Below, piece by piece: positions 33,774 to 41,789 of a stretch of 43,624 nt of DNA. How positions within the stretch are numbered: position 1 is the first letter of the stretch; every line of letters starts with the position of its first letter. The position numbers were made by a program, and so were the translations under genes. Where the stretch lies: positions 1-43,624 of the forward strand of contig JBDTLT010000021.1 of NCBI GenBank assembly GCA_039934635.1. Reading direction: 5' to 3'. Under the pieces are notes generated by a model. That model was not told the DNA's origin. It worked only from the letters and a program-made list of their open reading frames with translations, and did no database searches. This stretch comes from DATLFA01 sp039934635. Its GTDB lineage: Bacteria; Actinomycetota; Acidimicrobiia; Acidimicrobiales; WLNW01.

Positions 33774-33842
33774 TCACCGCAACAAGAGAACGATCACGAT
33801 GATGATGAGAATCAGAAGGATGAGACCGCCGCCGATATACAT
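33774..33842 (-). CDS. MYIGGG micropeptide (copy 2)
   Basis: A 22-residue frame, MYIGGG followed by LIL and LILIIIVIVLLLR. AAAGGAA lies 7 bases before the ATG. It is the near twin of the peptide at 8843-8914. It lies directly ahead of the rhomboid-like gene on the same strand and may be the first gene of the lipid operon. The upstream sequence differs from that of copy 1, so conservation is confined to the coding part. A much longer frame runs in from upstream, but without a matching ribosome site. Confidence 0.75.
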   Translation of the reverse strand: MYIGGGLILLILIIIVIVLLLR

Positions 33843-33914
33843 GGGTAGTTCCTTTGTGAGTGGCCGGATAGTCCGCCGGGCGAACCCGATACCCCGACCG
33901 AGTGTCGGCAAACG

Positions 33915-33938
33915 ACCCGCCTGGTTGGGTTGGCGGGT
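33915..33938. promoter_or_regulatory. Hairpin between divergent genes
   Basis: ACCCGCC (33915-33921) and GGCGGGT (33932-33938) form a perfect 7-bp inverted repeat with a 10-base spacer. It lies between the micropeptide/lipid operon (minus) and the glycosyltransferase gene (plus). It could be an operator for both or an RNA hairpin; no T run follows. Confidence 0.45.
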
Positions 33939-33971
33939 TTGCGCGCCGGCGTTTCGGGTATTGCCGCACCG

Positions 33972-35222
33972 ATGCGAATCCTCGCCACGGCGTACGCGTG
34001 CAGGCCGGGATTCGGCTCTGAAGACGGCAACGGGTGGTGGCTCGCCGATCAGCTGCGGCGTTTCGGTGACGTGTGGGTGTTGACGCCATCGCACAATCGT
34101 GCGGCGATCGAAGAGAGCGTTCGTGACCGGCCGACACGAGGACGGATCAAGTTCGTCTACGTGGACGTGCCGGGTTGGGCCGCTGATTCGCCAAGAGCGA
34201 ATCGCTGGCGCCGCACGCACTACAACCTCTGGCAACTCCGCATCGTTCAGGTCGCGCGGAAACTGCAGCGCGAGATCGCCTTCGATGTCGTGCACCATCT
34301 CACCTATGGGCAGTACTGGAGCGGCTCATGGATGGGCACGCTGGGTTTACCGTTCGTGTGGGGCCCCGTGGGCGGCGGCGAGTCGGCGCCCGACGCGCTC
34401 GTCGCGATGTTGCCCGAAGACGGACGCCGCTACGAACGCAACCGTGACCTCGCGCGCTCGATCGGCCGGCGGACACTGCCGGTTGCCCGTGCCGCCCGCG
34501 GCGCGACCTTGGCGCTCGCCGCGACCGAGGAGACGAGGCGGGCGATCGAGTCGCTCGGTGCACGCCGGGTCGAGGTGATGCCCACCGGCGCGCTACCCGA
34601 TGCCGACTACAGGTCGCTGTCGAGCATTCGGCGTACACCCGCGCCTGAGGGCTTTCGCATCATGTGCGTCGGTCGACTCGAACACTGGAAAGGCTTTCAC
34701 CTGGCGGTGGAAGCGTTCGCCACAGGTGCGCGAGACATCGCCGACAGCGAACTCTGGATTGTCGGAGAAGGACCCGCGCACTCGCACCTGCGCGACGTCA
34801 TCCGGCGGCATCGGCTCGACGACAAAGTGACGTTGTTGGGCCGGTTGCCCCGATCCGAGGTGCTCGACCGCTTGGCCCGCAGTCACGTGCTCGCGCACCC
34901 GAGCCTGCATGACTCCGCGGGATGGGCCACGCTCGAGGCCGCCGCGGCCGGGCTACCGGTCGTATGCCTCGACCTCGGCGGGCCGGCGCTACAGGTCACC
35001 GTCGACACGGGTATCAAGGTGCCCGTCGACGACGCGTCGCGCATCGTGCCGGCCATCGCGGACGCCTTTGCCTCGCTCGCCGCCGACCCGTGCCACGCGC
35101 GGCAACTCGGCGCGGCGGGGCGGGCTCGCGTTGGTCAACATTTCACGTGGGAGCGCCTCGGCGACCGACTGGCAACCCTCGAGCCGTACCGATCCGGTGC
35201 CGGTGCCGGCGATTCCTTGTAA
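33972..35222 (+). CDS. GT4-family glycosyltransferase
   Basis: A 416-residue cytoplasmic or membrane-edge transferase with the GT-B fold. The N-terminal domain starts MRILATAYACRPGFGSEDGNGW, the donor-side domain has FRIMCVGRLEHWKGFHLAVEAF and LWIVGEGPAHSHL, and the late motif HDSAGWATLEAAAAGLPVVCLDLGG is the E-x7-E-type nucleotide-sugar site. It probably adds a sugar to a lipid or surface glycan. ATG 33972 starts the typical MRIL strand; no good ribosome site is seen. It is divergent from the lipid operon. Confidence 0.9.
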   Translation: MRILATAYACRPGFGSEDGNGWWLADQLRRFGDVWVLTPSHNRAAIEESVRDRPTRGRIKFVYVDVPGWAADSPRANRWRRTHYNLWQLRIVQVARKLQREIAFDVVHHLTYGQYWSGSWMGTLGLPFVWGPVGGGESAPDALVAMLPEDGRRYERNRDLARSIGRRTLPVARAARGATLALAATEETRRAIESLGARRVEVMPTGALPDADYRSLSSIRRTPAPEGFRIMCVGRLEHWKGFHLAVEAFATGARDIADSELWIVGEGPAHSHLRDVIRRHRLDDKVTLLGRLPRSEVLDRLARSHVLAHPSLHDSAGWATLEAAAAGLPVVCLDLGGPALQVTVDTGIKVPVDDASRIVPAIADAFASLAADPCHARQLGAAGRARVGQHFTWERLGDRLATLEPYRSGAGAGDSL

Positions 35223-35277
35223 CGCGCGCACGAGTCGGGGCGATCTCTAATTTGTTCCTGCACCAACCGGAGGCACA

Positions 35278-35652
35278 ATGACGCTGCACTCGCCGCTCCG
35301 TCGACACGAGTGTCCCCCCGAGGATGGCCAATCGATCGCCATCACGTGGGAGCCGCATGTGGCGCGGACGCAGCTGCTGCGGCGCTCGCTCGAGCAAGCC
35401 ACGGTGATCCGGGTGTCCGCCAATGGCGCACTCGTTCGTGCCCGGGCCAACCCGGACATCACGCGCAGCACCCGCGTCGCGATCGGGCGCGGTGCCGATC
35501 GTGGTCTCGTCGCCGTGCGCCGGATCGAGCCGACCTCCGATGACGCCCTGTCGTACTACGGCGTGCAGTTCTTGTGGCTCGACCCGAAGATCCAAGCGGT
35601 CTTCGACAACGCCGTGTCGACCGATACCGAGCTGCACTTCGAATGGCGCTGA
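35278..35652 (+). CDS. PilZ-like protein lacking binding motifs
   Basis: A 124-residue protein with the shape of the other single-domain PilZ proteins here. VIRVSANGALV stands at the DxSxxG strand and RRIEPTSDDALSYYGVQFLWLD at the late barrel strands. The RxxxR motif is absent and the Asp of DxSxxG is Arg, so binding of c-di-GMP is unlikely. Such degenerate PilZ domains can act by protein contact alone. GGAGG lies 6 bases before the ATG. It follows the glycosyltransferase by 55 bp on the same strand. Confidence 0.7.
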   Translation: MTLHSPLRRHECPPEDGQSIAITWEPHVARTQLLRRSLEQATVIRVSANGALVRARANPDITRSTRVAIGRGADRGLVAVRRIEPTSDDALSYYGVQFLWLDPKIQAVFDNAVSTDTELHFEWR

Positions 35653-35678
35653 GTGCCGTGCCGATCGACGGCGCAGGT

Positions 35679-36218
35679 TTACGCGCCTGACTCGATGGCT
35701 TTGCCCATTCGCACCAATGGGACCGGCACGCCCCCGGATGCATCGGTGACTTCTTCGATCGCGGCGAAGCCGAACGTCTCGTAGAGCGGCCGGCCTGACA
35801 GCGTCGCCATCAACTCCAGCCGCGTGAACCCTTCGGCCGCGGCCGCGTTTTGGCACAGCTCGAGTATGCGGCGGCCCACACCGCGACGCGCAAACGCAGG
35901 ACTCGTGTACATCGCGCGCACCCTCGCTGGTTCGGTGGCAGGGTCGAGCAAGGCCGCGTCTCGGCCCGGTGAATGACTGCCGCCGTAGAGCGTGGCCCGC
36001 CTACTCCATCCGCCGCAGCCCGCGAGCCCACCGTCGACCTCGACGACGAAATAGGTGCCATCGTCGACCAGCTGCGCGTCGAGGCCCATGATCGTTCGGC
36101 TCGACTCGATCTGCGCGTCATCGAGGAAGCCTTTTTGCAGGGTGCCGATGGCGGCATCCATCAAGTGCCGCAGTGCGGGAATGTCATCTCGCGTCGCGAG
36201 TCGATGGGTCAATGCCAT
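35679..36218 (-). CDS. GNAT-family N-acetyltransferase
   Basis: A 179-residue GNAT enzyme. MALTHRLATRDDIPALRHLM is the first strand and helix, ARVRAMYTSPAFARRGVGRRILELCQNAA is motif A with the acetyl-CoA pyrophosphate loop (RRGVGR), and GFTRLELMATLSGRPLYETFGFA is motif B. The acceptor is unknown. ATG 36218 is used; the open frame extends upstream for 62 codons with no site and poor coding character. Confidence 0.9.
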   Translation of the reverse strand: MALTHRLATRDDIPALRHLMDAAIGTLQKGFLDDAQIESSRTIMGLDAQLVDDGTYFVVEVDGGLAGCGGWSRRATLYGGSHSPGRDAALLDPATEPARVRAMYTSPAFARRGVGRRILELCQNAAAAEGFTRLELMATLSGRPLYETFGFAAIEEVTDASGGVPVPLVRMGKAIESGA

Positions 36219-36389
36219 TTGCGGGCCAGCGCCACCGACGTCGCGAGCATCCACGCAGGATAGGCGAAGCGGCAGTTTGTCGCTGCGACGATCTTGGCCT
36301 CGTTCAGCTCCCGCACCCCCCGATGGCTGCCGAAGGCCAACACCCGCGATCTGAATTAATATCAAGTGCACTCGACGGGAGGAAGCGCC
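36219..36389. other. Divergent intergenic region
   Basis: 171 bp between the GNAT gene (minus) and the DG-repeat gene (plus), which must carry both promoters. The AT-rich stretch TGAATTAATATCAAG at 36353-36367 is the likely promoter region for the DG-repeat gene. Nothing else is seen. Confidence 0.4.
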
Positions 36390-37175
36390 ATGAGCGATTT
36401 CCAAGATGACGAATCTCTAGGCACCGTCGACAACGGCGACGGCTCGCTGAGTTCGACTAATGACGACGGCTCGACGTCGATGTCGACGGCGAGCGGGATG
36501 CTCACGACGATGATGTCCGACGGCTCGGTGACCACCACCGCCGAGGACGGGACCTACTCGCACCAAGACCCCGATGGTGGCGTGACCTATCTCGGCAACG
36601 ACGGATCGACGCACTTTCAGGACCCTGACGGGCATTCGACATACACCGGCGCCGACGGCTCGATGACCACCACCGCTCCTGACGGCGCCCAGACGGTTAC
36701 CCAGCCCGACGGTGTCGTCAGCGTATGGGCGCCCGACGGCACGTCGGTCACGATCGGCACCGACGGGACCATGACGACCACCGGGGCCGACGGGTCGACG
36801 ACGATCGTCGGTGTCGACGGCAGCTACCAGACGAGCGGGCCTGACGGCTATCAAACGACCACCACGCCCGACGGCACGTGGACGACGCAGGCGAGCGACG
36901 GCACTGTGCACCGCACCTACGCCGACACGACCCACGACGTGACCGACCCCGACGGCACGATCACCAAGTACGACAGCTCAGGCCAACCGGTACCGGGCGA
37001 CGACGGGTACCAGCCGCGCCCGCCGCAGCATCCCCACCCGTCGACCGTGCACAAACAGCACGTGTACAACGCGCCAAAGCCCTCGGAGCACCGCAAGCCG
37101 AAGACACAGCCGAGCCCGCATCATCCGCCCGACGGCAAGCACCCCACACACCAGAAGCACCCGACGCGTTATTGA
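36390..37175 (+). CDS. DG-repeat protein of unknown function
   Basis: A 261-residue protein. From about residue 20 to 195 it is a string of about 15 units, mostly 9-11 residues long, each closing with DG: SDGSVTTTAEDG, PDGGVTYLGNDG, ADGSMTTTAPDG and so on, with Thr/Ser and aromatic residues between. Such regular turns with alternating strands suggest a beta-solenoid or stacked-hairpin rod. The tail (about 200-261) is Pro, His and Lys-rich and basic. There is no signal peptide, membrane helix or enzymatic motif, so its location is not clear. GGGAGGA lies 7 bases before ATG 36390. It converges on pilD. Confidence 0.7.
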   Translation: MSDFQDDESLGTVDNGDGSLSSTNDDGSTSMSTASGMLTTMMSDGSVTTTAEDGTYSHQDPDGGVTYLGNDGSTHFQDPDGHSTYTGADGSMTTTAPDGAQTVTQPDGVVSVWAPDGTSVTIGTDGTMTTTGADGSTTIVGVDGSYQTSGPDGYQTTTTPDGTWTTQASDGTVHRTYADTTHDVTDPDGTITKYDSSGQPVPGDDGYQPRPPQHPHPSTVHKQHVYNAPKPSEHRKPKTQPSPHHPPDGKHPTHQKHPTRY

Positions 37176-37210
37176 CGACGTACTCGCGGCGGTCGCGCGG
37201 AGGCGTCGCG

Positions 37211-37993
37211 TCAGTCTCCCCAGAGCTTTCGGGTGGCCCGCGCCAGCGGCTCGCCGTAGAGCGATACGTAAATCGCGGCGGCGGCGAGATAGGGAGCGAA
37301 TGGAATCTGCTTGCCGAATTTTCCTCGTCCGACCGCGATGAGGATGACCCCCACGACGGCGCCCAGAACGAACGCGCTATAGAGGCCGACGATCACATAG
37401 GTGAGTCCGTGCCATCCGAGCACCGCACCACAGAGAATGGCCAGACGGACGTCGCCGTAGCCCATGCTGCGCGGCGAGGCGAGATGGATGAGGCGCAGCA
37501 GCGCGAATCCGATTGCCGCACCGACTATCGCTCGGGCCAGATCGTCCCAACGGTCGTCGACGCCGGCGGCAATCGCGAGCAACACCGCCGTGGCGCCAAG
37601 GGTCGGATACAACACCGCGACCGGCACTCGTTGCACGTCGATATCAATGGCGGACAATGCCAACAATCCTGCGATGGCGCAGAGATAGGCGGCGAGCTCG
37701 ACCCAGCGATCCATGCGCGTTGTGGCGAGAGCGAACAACACGCCTGTCGCGATTTCGACCAAGGGATAGCGGATGCTGATTGGCGAATTGCACGACCGGC
37801 AGCGCGCCCGCAATGCGATCCATGCGAGCACCGGAACGTTTTCGAACCACGTCAACTCGTGGCCGCAGTTGGTGCAGTGCGAGCCCGGCGAGACGATCGA
37901 CTCGCTCCGAGGCACCCGATAGATGACGACGTTGAGGAAAGAGCCGACCAATAGGCCGAATAGCCCAACAACTGTTACTACCCACGCGTTCAT
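37211..37993 (-). CDS. pilD: Type IV prepilin peptidase / N-methyltransferase
   Basis: A 260-residue membrane enzyme (family A24) that removes the leader of type IV prepilins and methylates the new N-terminus. The N-terminal helix and FLNVVIYRVPRSES are typical. The zinc site has Cys at 40, 43, 65 and 68. The catalytic Asp residues are probably D117 (SAIDIDVQRVP) and D181 (SMGYGDVRL). GAGGG lies 9 bases before the ATG. It is divergent from pilT and serves the pilins encoded at 43007 and 43449. Confidence 0.95.
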   Translation of the reverse strand: MNAWVVTVVGLFGLLVGSFLNVVIYRVPRSESIVSPGSHCTNCGHELTWFENVPVLAWIALRARCRSCNSPISIRYPLVEIATGVLFALATTRMDRWVELAAYLCAIAGLLALSAIDIDVQRVPVAVLYPTLGATAVLLAIAAGVDDRWDDLARAIVGAAIGFALLRLIHLASPRSMGYGDVRLAILCGAVLGWHGLTYVIVGLYSAFVLGAVVGVILIAVGRGKFGKQIPFAPYLAAAAIYVSLYGEPLARATRKLWGD

Positions 37994-38158
37994 AGATCGG
38001 CACCCTCATAACTAATGCGGCAAATCGGTGGCCGAATTGAGAACTCACACGATGTTTGGTTCCCCCTGCGTCCGACGACGATTGCGGGTCTCTGCTCATG
38101 CATCGCCAGGTCAATCGACCTATGACTACGGCGCAGGCCCACTGTTACTCTCGTTCGC
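37994..38158. other. Divergent pilD-pilT promoter region
   Basis: 165 bp with both promoters, less GC-rich than the genes. pilT has no ribosome site before ATG 38159 and may be leaderless; I could not fix its -10 box. Confidence 0.4.
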
Positions 38159-39238
38159 ATGAGTGATCTCCAAGGCAGCATCGAGCAGTACCTTCGCTTC
38201 TTGTGGCAGGGCAAGGGCACCGACCTTCACCTTTCAGTGGGTGTGTCGGCGATGGGTCGTTTCGATGGCGACCTCCGCGCGATCGGCGCCGAGACAGTGA
38301 TTGACGAAGCCCACATGCAGTCGATCCTCACCCAACTCCTCAACGCCGATCAGCTGACTCGATACGAGCGCGATCTCGACGTCGACTTTGCATTGACATG
38401 GCACGAAGTCGCCCGATTGCGCGGCAACGCGTTCCGCCAACGCGGACTCCCCTCTATCGCGCTGCGCGTGATCCCGCGCGAGATTCCAACCTTCGACGAG
38501 CTGGGCCTCAACCAGACCGTGCGCGACTTCGCCAAAATGCAGCAAGGGCTCGTGTTGTTCACCGGGCCCACGGGTTCGGGCAAATCGACGAGCATGGCCG
38601 CCATGGTTGCCTCGGTGAATGCGACCCGCCGATGCCACATCATCACCATCGAAGATCCGATCGAGTACGTGCATGCGAACAACATGGCGGTGGTCAATCA
38701 GCGCGAGATCGGGCTCGATGCACTTTCCTTCGAACGCGCCCTACGATCGGCTCTCCGCGAAGATCCCGATGTCGTTCTCGTTGGCGAGATGCGAGATCCC
38801 GAAAGCATCGCCATCACGCTCACGCTGGCCGAGACGGGCCACTTGGTCTTCTCGTCGCTGCACACCAACGATGCGGGGCAAACGCTCGATCGCATCGTCG
38901 ATTCGTTCCCGGCGGAGCGCCAAGGCCAAATCCGGTTGCAGCTGGCAAGCGTCCTACGCGGTGTAGTTGCCCAGCGTTTGCTGCCGCACAAGCGCGGCAC
39001 CGGTCGAATCGCGGCGTTCGAAGTCCTGGTCGCGACACAAGCCGTGAGCAACCTCGTGCGCGAGGGCAAGACACGGCAGCTGCGCAACGCAATGCAAATG
39101 GGTCAGGCCGAGGGTAACCAGACACTCGAAACGGATCTCAACCGACTTGTGGCCAGCGACGTCATCACTTACGAGAGCGCACTATCGCACGCATTCGTGC
39201 CTCATGAAATCAACCCGCCCCACATTGCGGTCGCCTGA
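38159..39238 (+). CDS. pilT: Type IV pilus retraction ATPase PilT
   Basis: A 359-residue hexameric ATPase that powers pilus retraction. Walker A GPTGSGKS (136-143), Asp box IITIEDPIEY (161-170), Walker B DVVLVGEMRD (194-203) and His box GHLVFSSLHT (217-226) are all intact. The C-terminal retraction motif is SNLVREGKTRQL. It lacks the zinc Cys of PilB-type ATPases. Its presence implies twitching or retractable pili. It is followed by a convergent gene, so it is transcribed apart from pilB and pilC. Confidence 0.95.
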   Translation: MSDLQGSIEQYLRFLWQGKGTDLHLSVGVSAMGRFDGDLRAIGAETVIDEAHMQSILTQLLNADQLTRYERDLDVDFALTWHEVARLRGNAFRQRGLPSIALRVIPREIPTFDELGLNQTVRDFAKMQQGLVLFTGPTGSGKSTSMAAMVASVNATRRCHIITIEDPIEYVHANNMAVVNQREIGLDALSFERALRSALREDPDVVLVGEMRDPESIAITLTLAETGHLVFSSLHTNDAGQTLDRIVDSFPAERQGQIRLQLASVLRGVVAQRLLPHKRGTGRIAAFEVLVATQAVSNLVREGKTRQLRNAMQMGQAEGNQTLETDLNRLVASDVITYESALSHAFVPHEINPPHIAVA

Positions 39239-39268
39239 ATCATCTCCGAGGCCGGATTGACCAGCGCG

Positions 39269-39778
39269 TTACGCGCCGGGCTTCCAAATCATGAGATACA
39301 GCAACACCACGGTGAGCACGTGCAGCGAGCTCCCGAGGACACCCTGTTTCTTGAGTAGACCGTCGAGCGATGCCTCGAGTTGCGGCGTTGGTGCCGCGCC
39401 CGTCGACTCGATCTGGGCCACGACGCGTTCGTACTCGCGCGAGGACGGCAAGAGAAGCCCGACCGCTATGGCGAGCGCAATCGCGTAGAGGACTACCGAG
39501 AGCCAGACCCACGTCTGGTCGAACCCCCACCCGTCGTCCGACATGCCGATGAGGGCAAAGCCGAAGATCGGCACGGCGTAGATGAACAGCTCGGCGATCT
39601 TCGTGGCCTTTGCGTTGGCCCGCACAAGCACCAGCGCGCCTTGGCCGACTGCCTTTCGGCTCGCGACCGCATAGATCCCGTTGAGCATGACGCCGCCGAG
39701 GCCGACGATGGCGCACAGGATGTGGAGCAGCAGTACGACCTTGTAGGGGCCGCTGTTGATGCGGGCGAGGATCGACAT
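39269..39778 (-). CDS. Small integral membrane protein (DUF2269-like)
   Basis: A 169-residue protein with four helices: about 13-38 (VVLLLHILCAIVGLGGVMLNG), 60-80, 90-112 and 145-165. The early His in LLLHILCAIVGLGG and the overall layout are like DUF2269 proteins, but I hold that match only loosely. It lies between pilT and pilB on the opposite strand and has no clear link with pili. Confidence 0.6.
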   Translation of the reverse strand: MSILARINSGPYKVVLLLHILCAIVGLGGVMLNGIYAVASRKAVGQGALVLVRANAKATKIAELFIYAVPIFGFALIGMSDDGWGFDQTWVWLSVVLYAIALAIAVGLLLPSSREYERVVAQIESTGAAPTPQLEASLDGLLKKQGVLGSSLHVLTVVLLYLMIWKPGA

Positions 39779-40001
39779 TCGGCGGATCGTAGTAGCGCCG
39801 CCCCCGGGCGTTCTGACTCAGCCGGGCCTAGCTACATCGCGCGTGAATCTCTAGTTCAGTTGGCACTTCTCAGCTGGTTTGCCTCCGATCCATGGACTCC
39901 TCGTGGGTTGCATGCCACACTCGCCCCACCAGGGGTTGGAGCATCCATTTCTATCCTTGTGAGTATTTCTAGTACCCTTTCTCGGCTTGAAGAGGATTTT
40001 C
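39779..40001. other. Promoter region of the pilB operon
   Basis: 223 bp between the DUF2269-like gene (minus) and pilB (plus). The right part is unusually AT-rich for this genome (39945-40000). AGAGGA at 39991-39996 is the ribosome site for pilB. No gene is seen. Confidence 0.5.
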
Positions 40002-41789
40002 GTGAAACTCCGACGGGGTGCGATTGACGAGGCAGTTGTCCAACTGCCCCGCACCCGTCTCATACCGGACCCGCGTCAGGCCGCGCTCGACCTTCCCCGG
40101 TTCGCCAGCCAGCTCATCGGGGCTGCGGGCGGCGCCGTCGACCCCCGTCAAATCGAACGGTTGTTCGTTGACTACAGCTTGACCGGCGGCTCGTTGCGGC
40201 GCATGCTCGTCGTCGAGGGCGGCACCGACGAGCGCACCTTCGCCTACACGGTGGCCCGGCAGCTGCAGATCCCCCTGGCCAACCTCCGCGACGAGGCGCC
40301 CAGTGCGGCCGCAACGGCGTGGGTCGCCGCCGGCGATGCGCACCGCCTGTCGGTCCTTCCGATGAGCTACGACGGCTCGACGCTCATGGTCGCGGTGTTG
40401 GATCCCTTCGACGCCGAGGTCCTCCAACTCCTCGAATCGTTGGCAGTTCCACAGGTCGCGTTGGCCATTGCGCTCGAGTTCGAGATGGCCGCTTCGATCA
40501 ACACGGCGTACCCCGCCTTGGCCGAGGTCGGGCACCATCTCGAAGAGTTCGCGAAGTCCGACGTCGGTTCGGCATTGTCTGACGCTGCCGAACTTTTCAC
40601 CGATGTGGGCGACGACGACGCGCCGGTCATCCAGGTGGTCAACAAGATCGTCACGCAAGCGTTGCGCGAGCGTTCCTCCGACGTGCACATCGAACCCGTC
40701 GATGACCGCGTGCGGGTGCGGTTCCGCATCGATGGTCGCCTCAAAGAGGTGCTCGCGCTGCCGGTCAACATCGGCCCCGCATTGGTGAGCCGCATCAAGA
40801 TCATGGCGGGCATGAACATCATCGAACGGCGCCGCCCTCAGGACGGCCAGTTCCAGCTGACTGTCGACGGACGCGATCTCGACGTTCGTGTGTCGACCAC
40901 CGCCACGATCTGGGGCGAGAAGACGGTGATGCGGCTGCTCGACAAGAGCCGTTCATTGCATCGCCTCGGTGACTTGGGCATGCCCAACGACACGCACGAG
41001 ATCTACTCGCGCATCGTGCAGTCGCCGTTCGGCATGGTGATCGTGAGCGGGCCGACCGGCAGCGGCAAGACCACCACGCTCTACGCCACGCTCACCGAGA
41101 TCAACCGGCCCGACATCAACGTCACCACCATCGAAGATCCGGTCGAATACATCTTCCCGTCGATCAACCAGATCCAGATCAGCGAGCAGGCGGGGCTCAC
41201 TTTCGCCACGGGCCTCAAGTCGATCCTGCGCCAAGATCCCGACGTCATCCTCGTCGGCGAAGTGCGCGACGTCGAGACGGCTCGCATCGCGGTGCAGTCG
41301 GCCCTCACTGGTCACCTCGTGTTGTCCTCGGTGCACGCCATCGACTCGGTCTCGGCGCTCTATCGCTTGCTCGATATGGGCATCGAGTCGTTCCTGGTGA
41401 CGTCGTCGATCATCGGCGTCGTCGCTCAGCGCCTCGTGCGCCGCATCTGCCCGTCGTGCAAAGAGACCTACCAACCCACGGCGCTCGAGGTCACCACCTT
41501 CCGCCGCATGGCCGGCGAGTCGCTGGGCGAATGGGTGCGCGGCGCCGGCTGCAACTTCTGCACCGGCACCGGTTTCCATGGACGCATCGGCGTCTACGAA
41601 GTGCTCGCCGTCAACGACGACATTCGGGCGCTCGTCGTCGCGGGCCACACGCCGCGCGAAGCCCGCGCCGCCGCGGTGGCCAAGGGTTTGCGCACGTTGC
41701 AGATGGAAGCCGTGCGCCTCGTGCAAGAAGGACACACAACTATCGACGAGGTCGTACGCCACGTCTTCGTCACTGAGGATCTCGCATGA
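40002..41789 (+). CDS. pilB: Type IV pilus assembly ATPase PilB
   Basis: A 595-residue ATPase that powers pilus extension. The N-terminal region (GGSLRRMLVVEGGTDERTF, then YTVARQLQIPLANL) fits the T2SSE_N/MshEN domain, which binds c-di-GMP in some relatives. Walker A GPTGSGKT is at 350-357, the Asp box TIEDPVEY at 376-383, Walker B DVILVGEVRD at 404-413, and zinc pairs CPSC (473-476) and CNFC (507-510) follow. The start is GTG 40002, since AGAGGA lies 5 bases upstream; a TTG at 39987 overlaps that site. The stop overlaps pilC by ATGA. Confidence 0.95.
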   Translation: MKLRRGAIDEAVVQLPRTRLIPDPRQAALDLPRFASQLIGAAGGAVDPRQIERLFVDYSLTGGSLRRMLVVEGGTDERTFAYTVARQLQIPLANLRDEAPSAAATAWVAAGDAHRLSVLPMSYDGSTLMVAVLDPFDAEVLQLLESLAVPQVALAIALEFEMAASINTAYPALAEVGHHLEEFAKSDVGSALSDAAELFTDVGDDDAPVIQVVNKIVTQALRERSSDVHIEPVDDRVRVRFRIDGRLKEVLALPVNIGPALVSRIKIMAGMNIIERRRPQDGQFQLTVDGRDLDVRVSTTATIWGEKTVMRLLDKSRSLHRLGDLGMPNDTHEIYSRIVQSPFGMVIVSGPTGSGKTTTLYATLTEINRPDINVTTIEDPVEYIFPSINQIQISEQAGLTFATGLKSILRQDPDVILVGEVRDVETARIAVQSALTGHLVLSSVHAIDSVSALYRLLDMGIESFLVTSSIIGVVAQRLVRRICPSCKETYQPTALEVTTFRRMAGESLGEWVRGAGCNFCTGTGFHGRIGVYEVLAVNDDIRALVVAGHTPREARAAAVAKGLRTLQMEAVRLVQEGHTTIDEVVRHVFVTEDLA

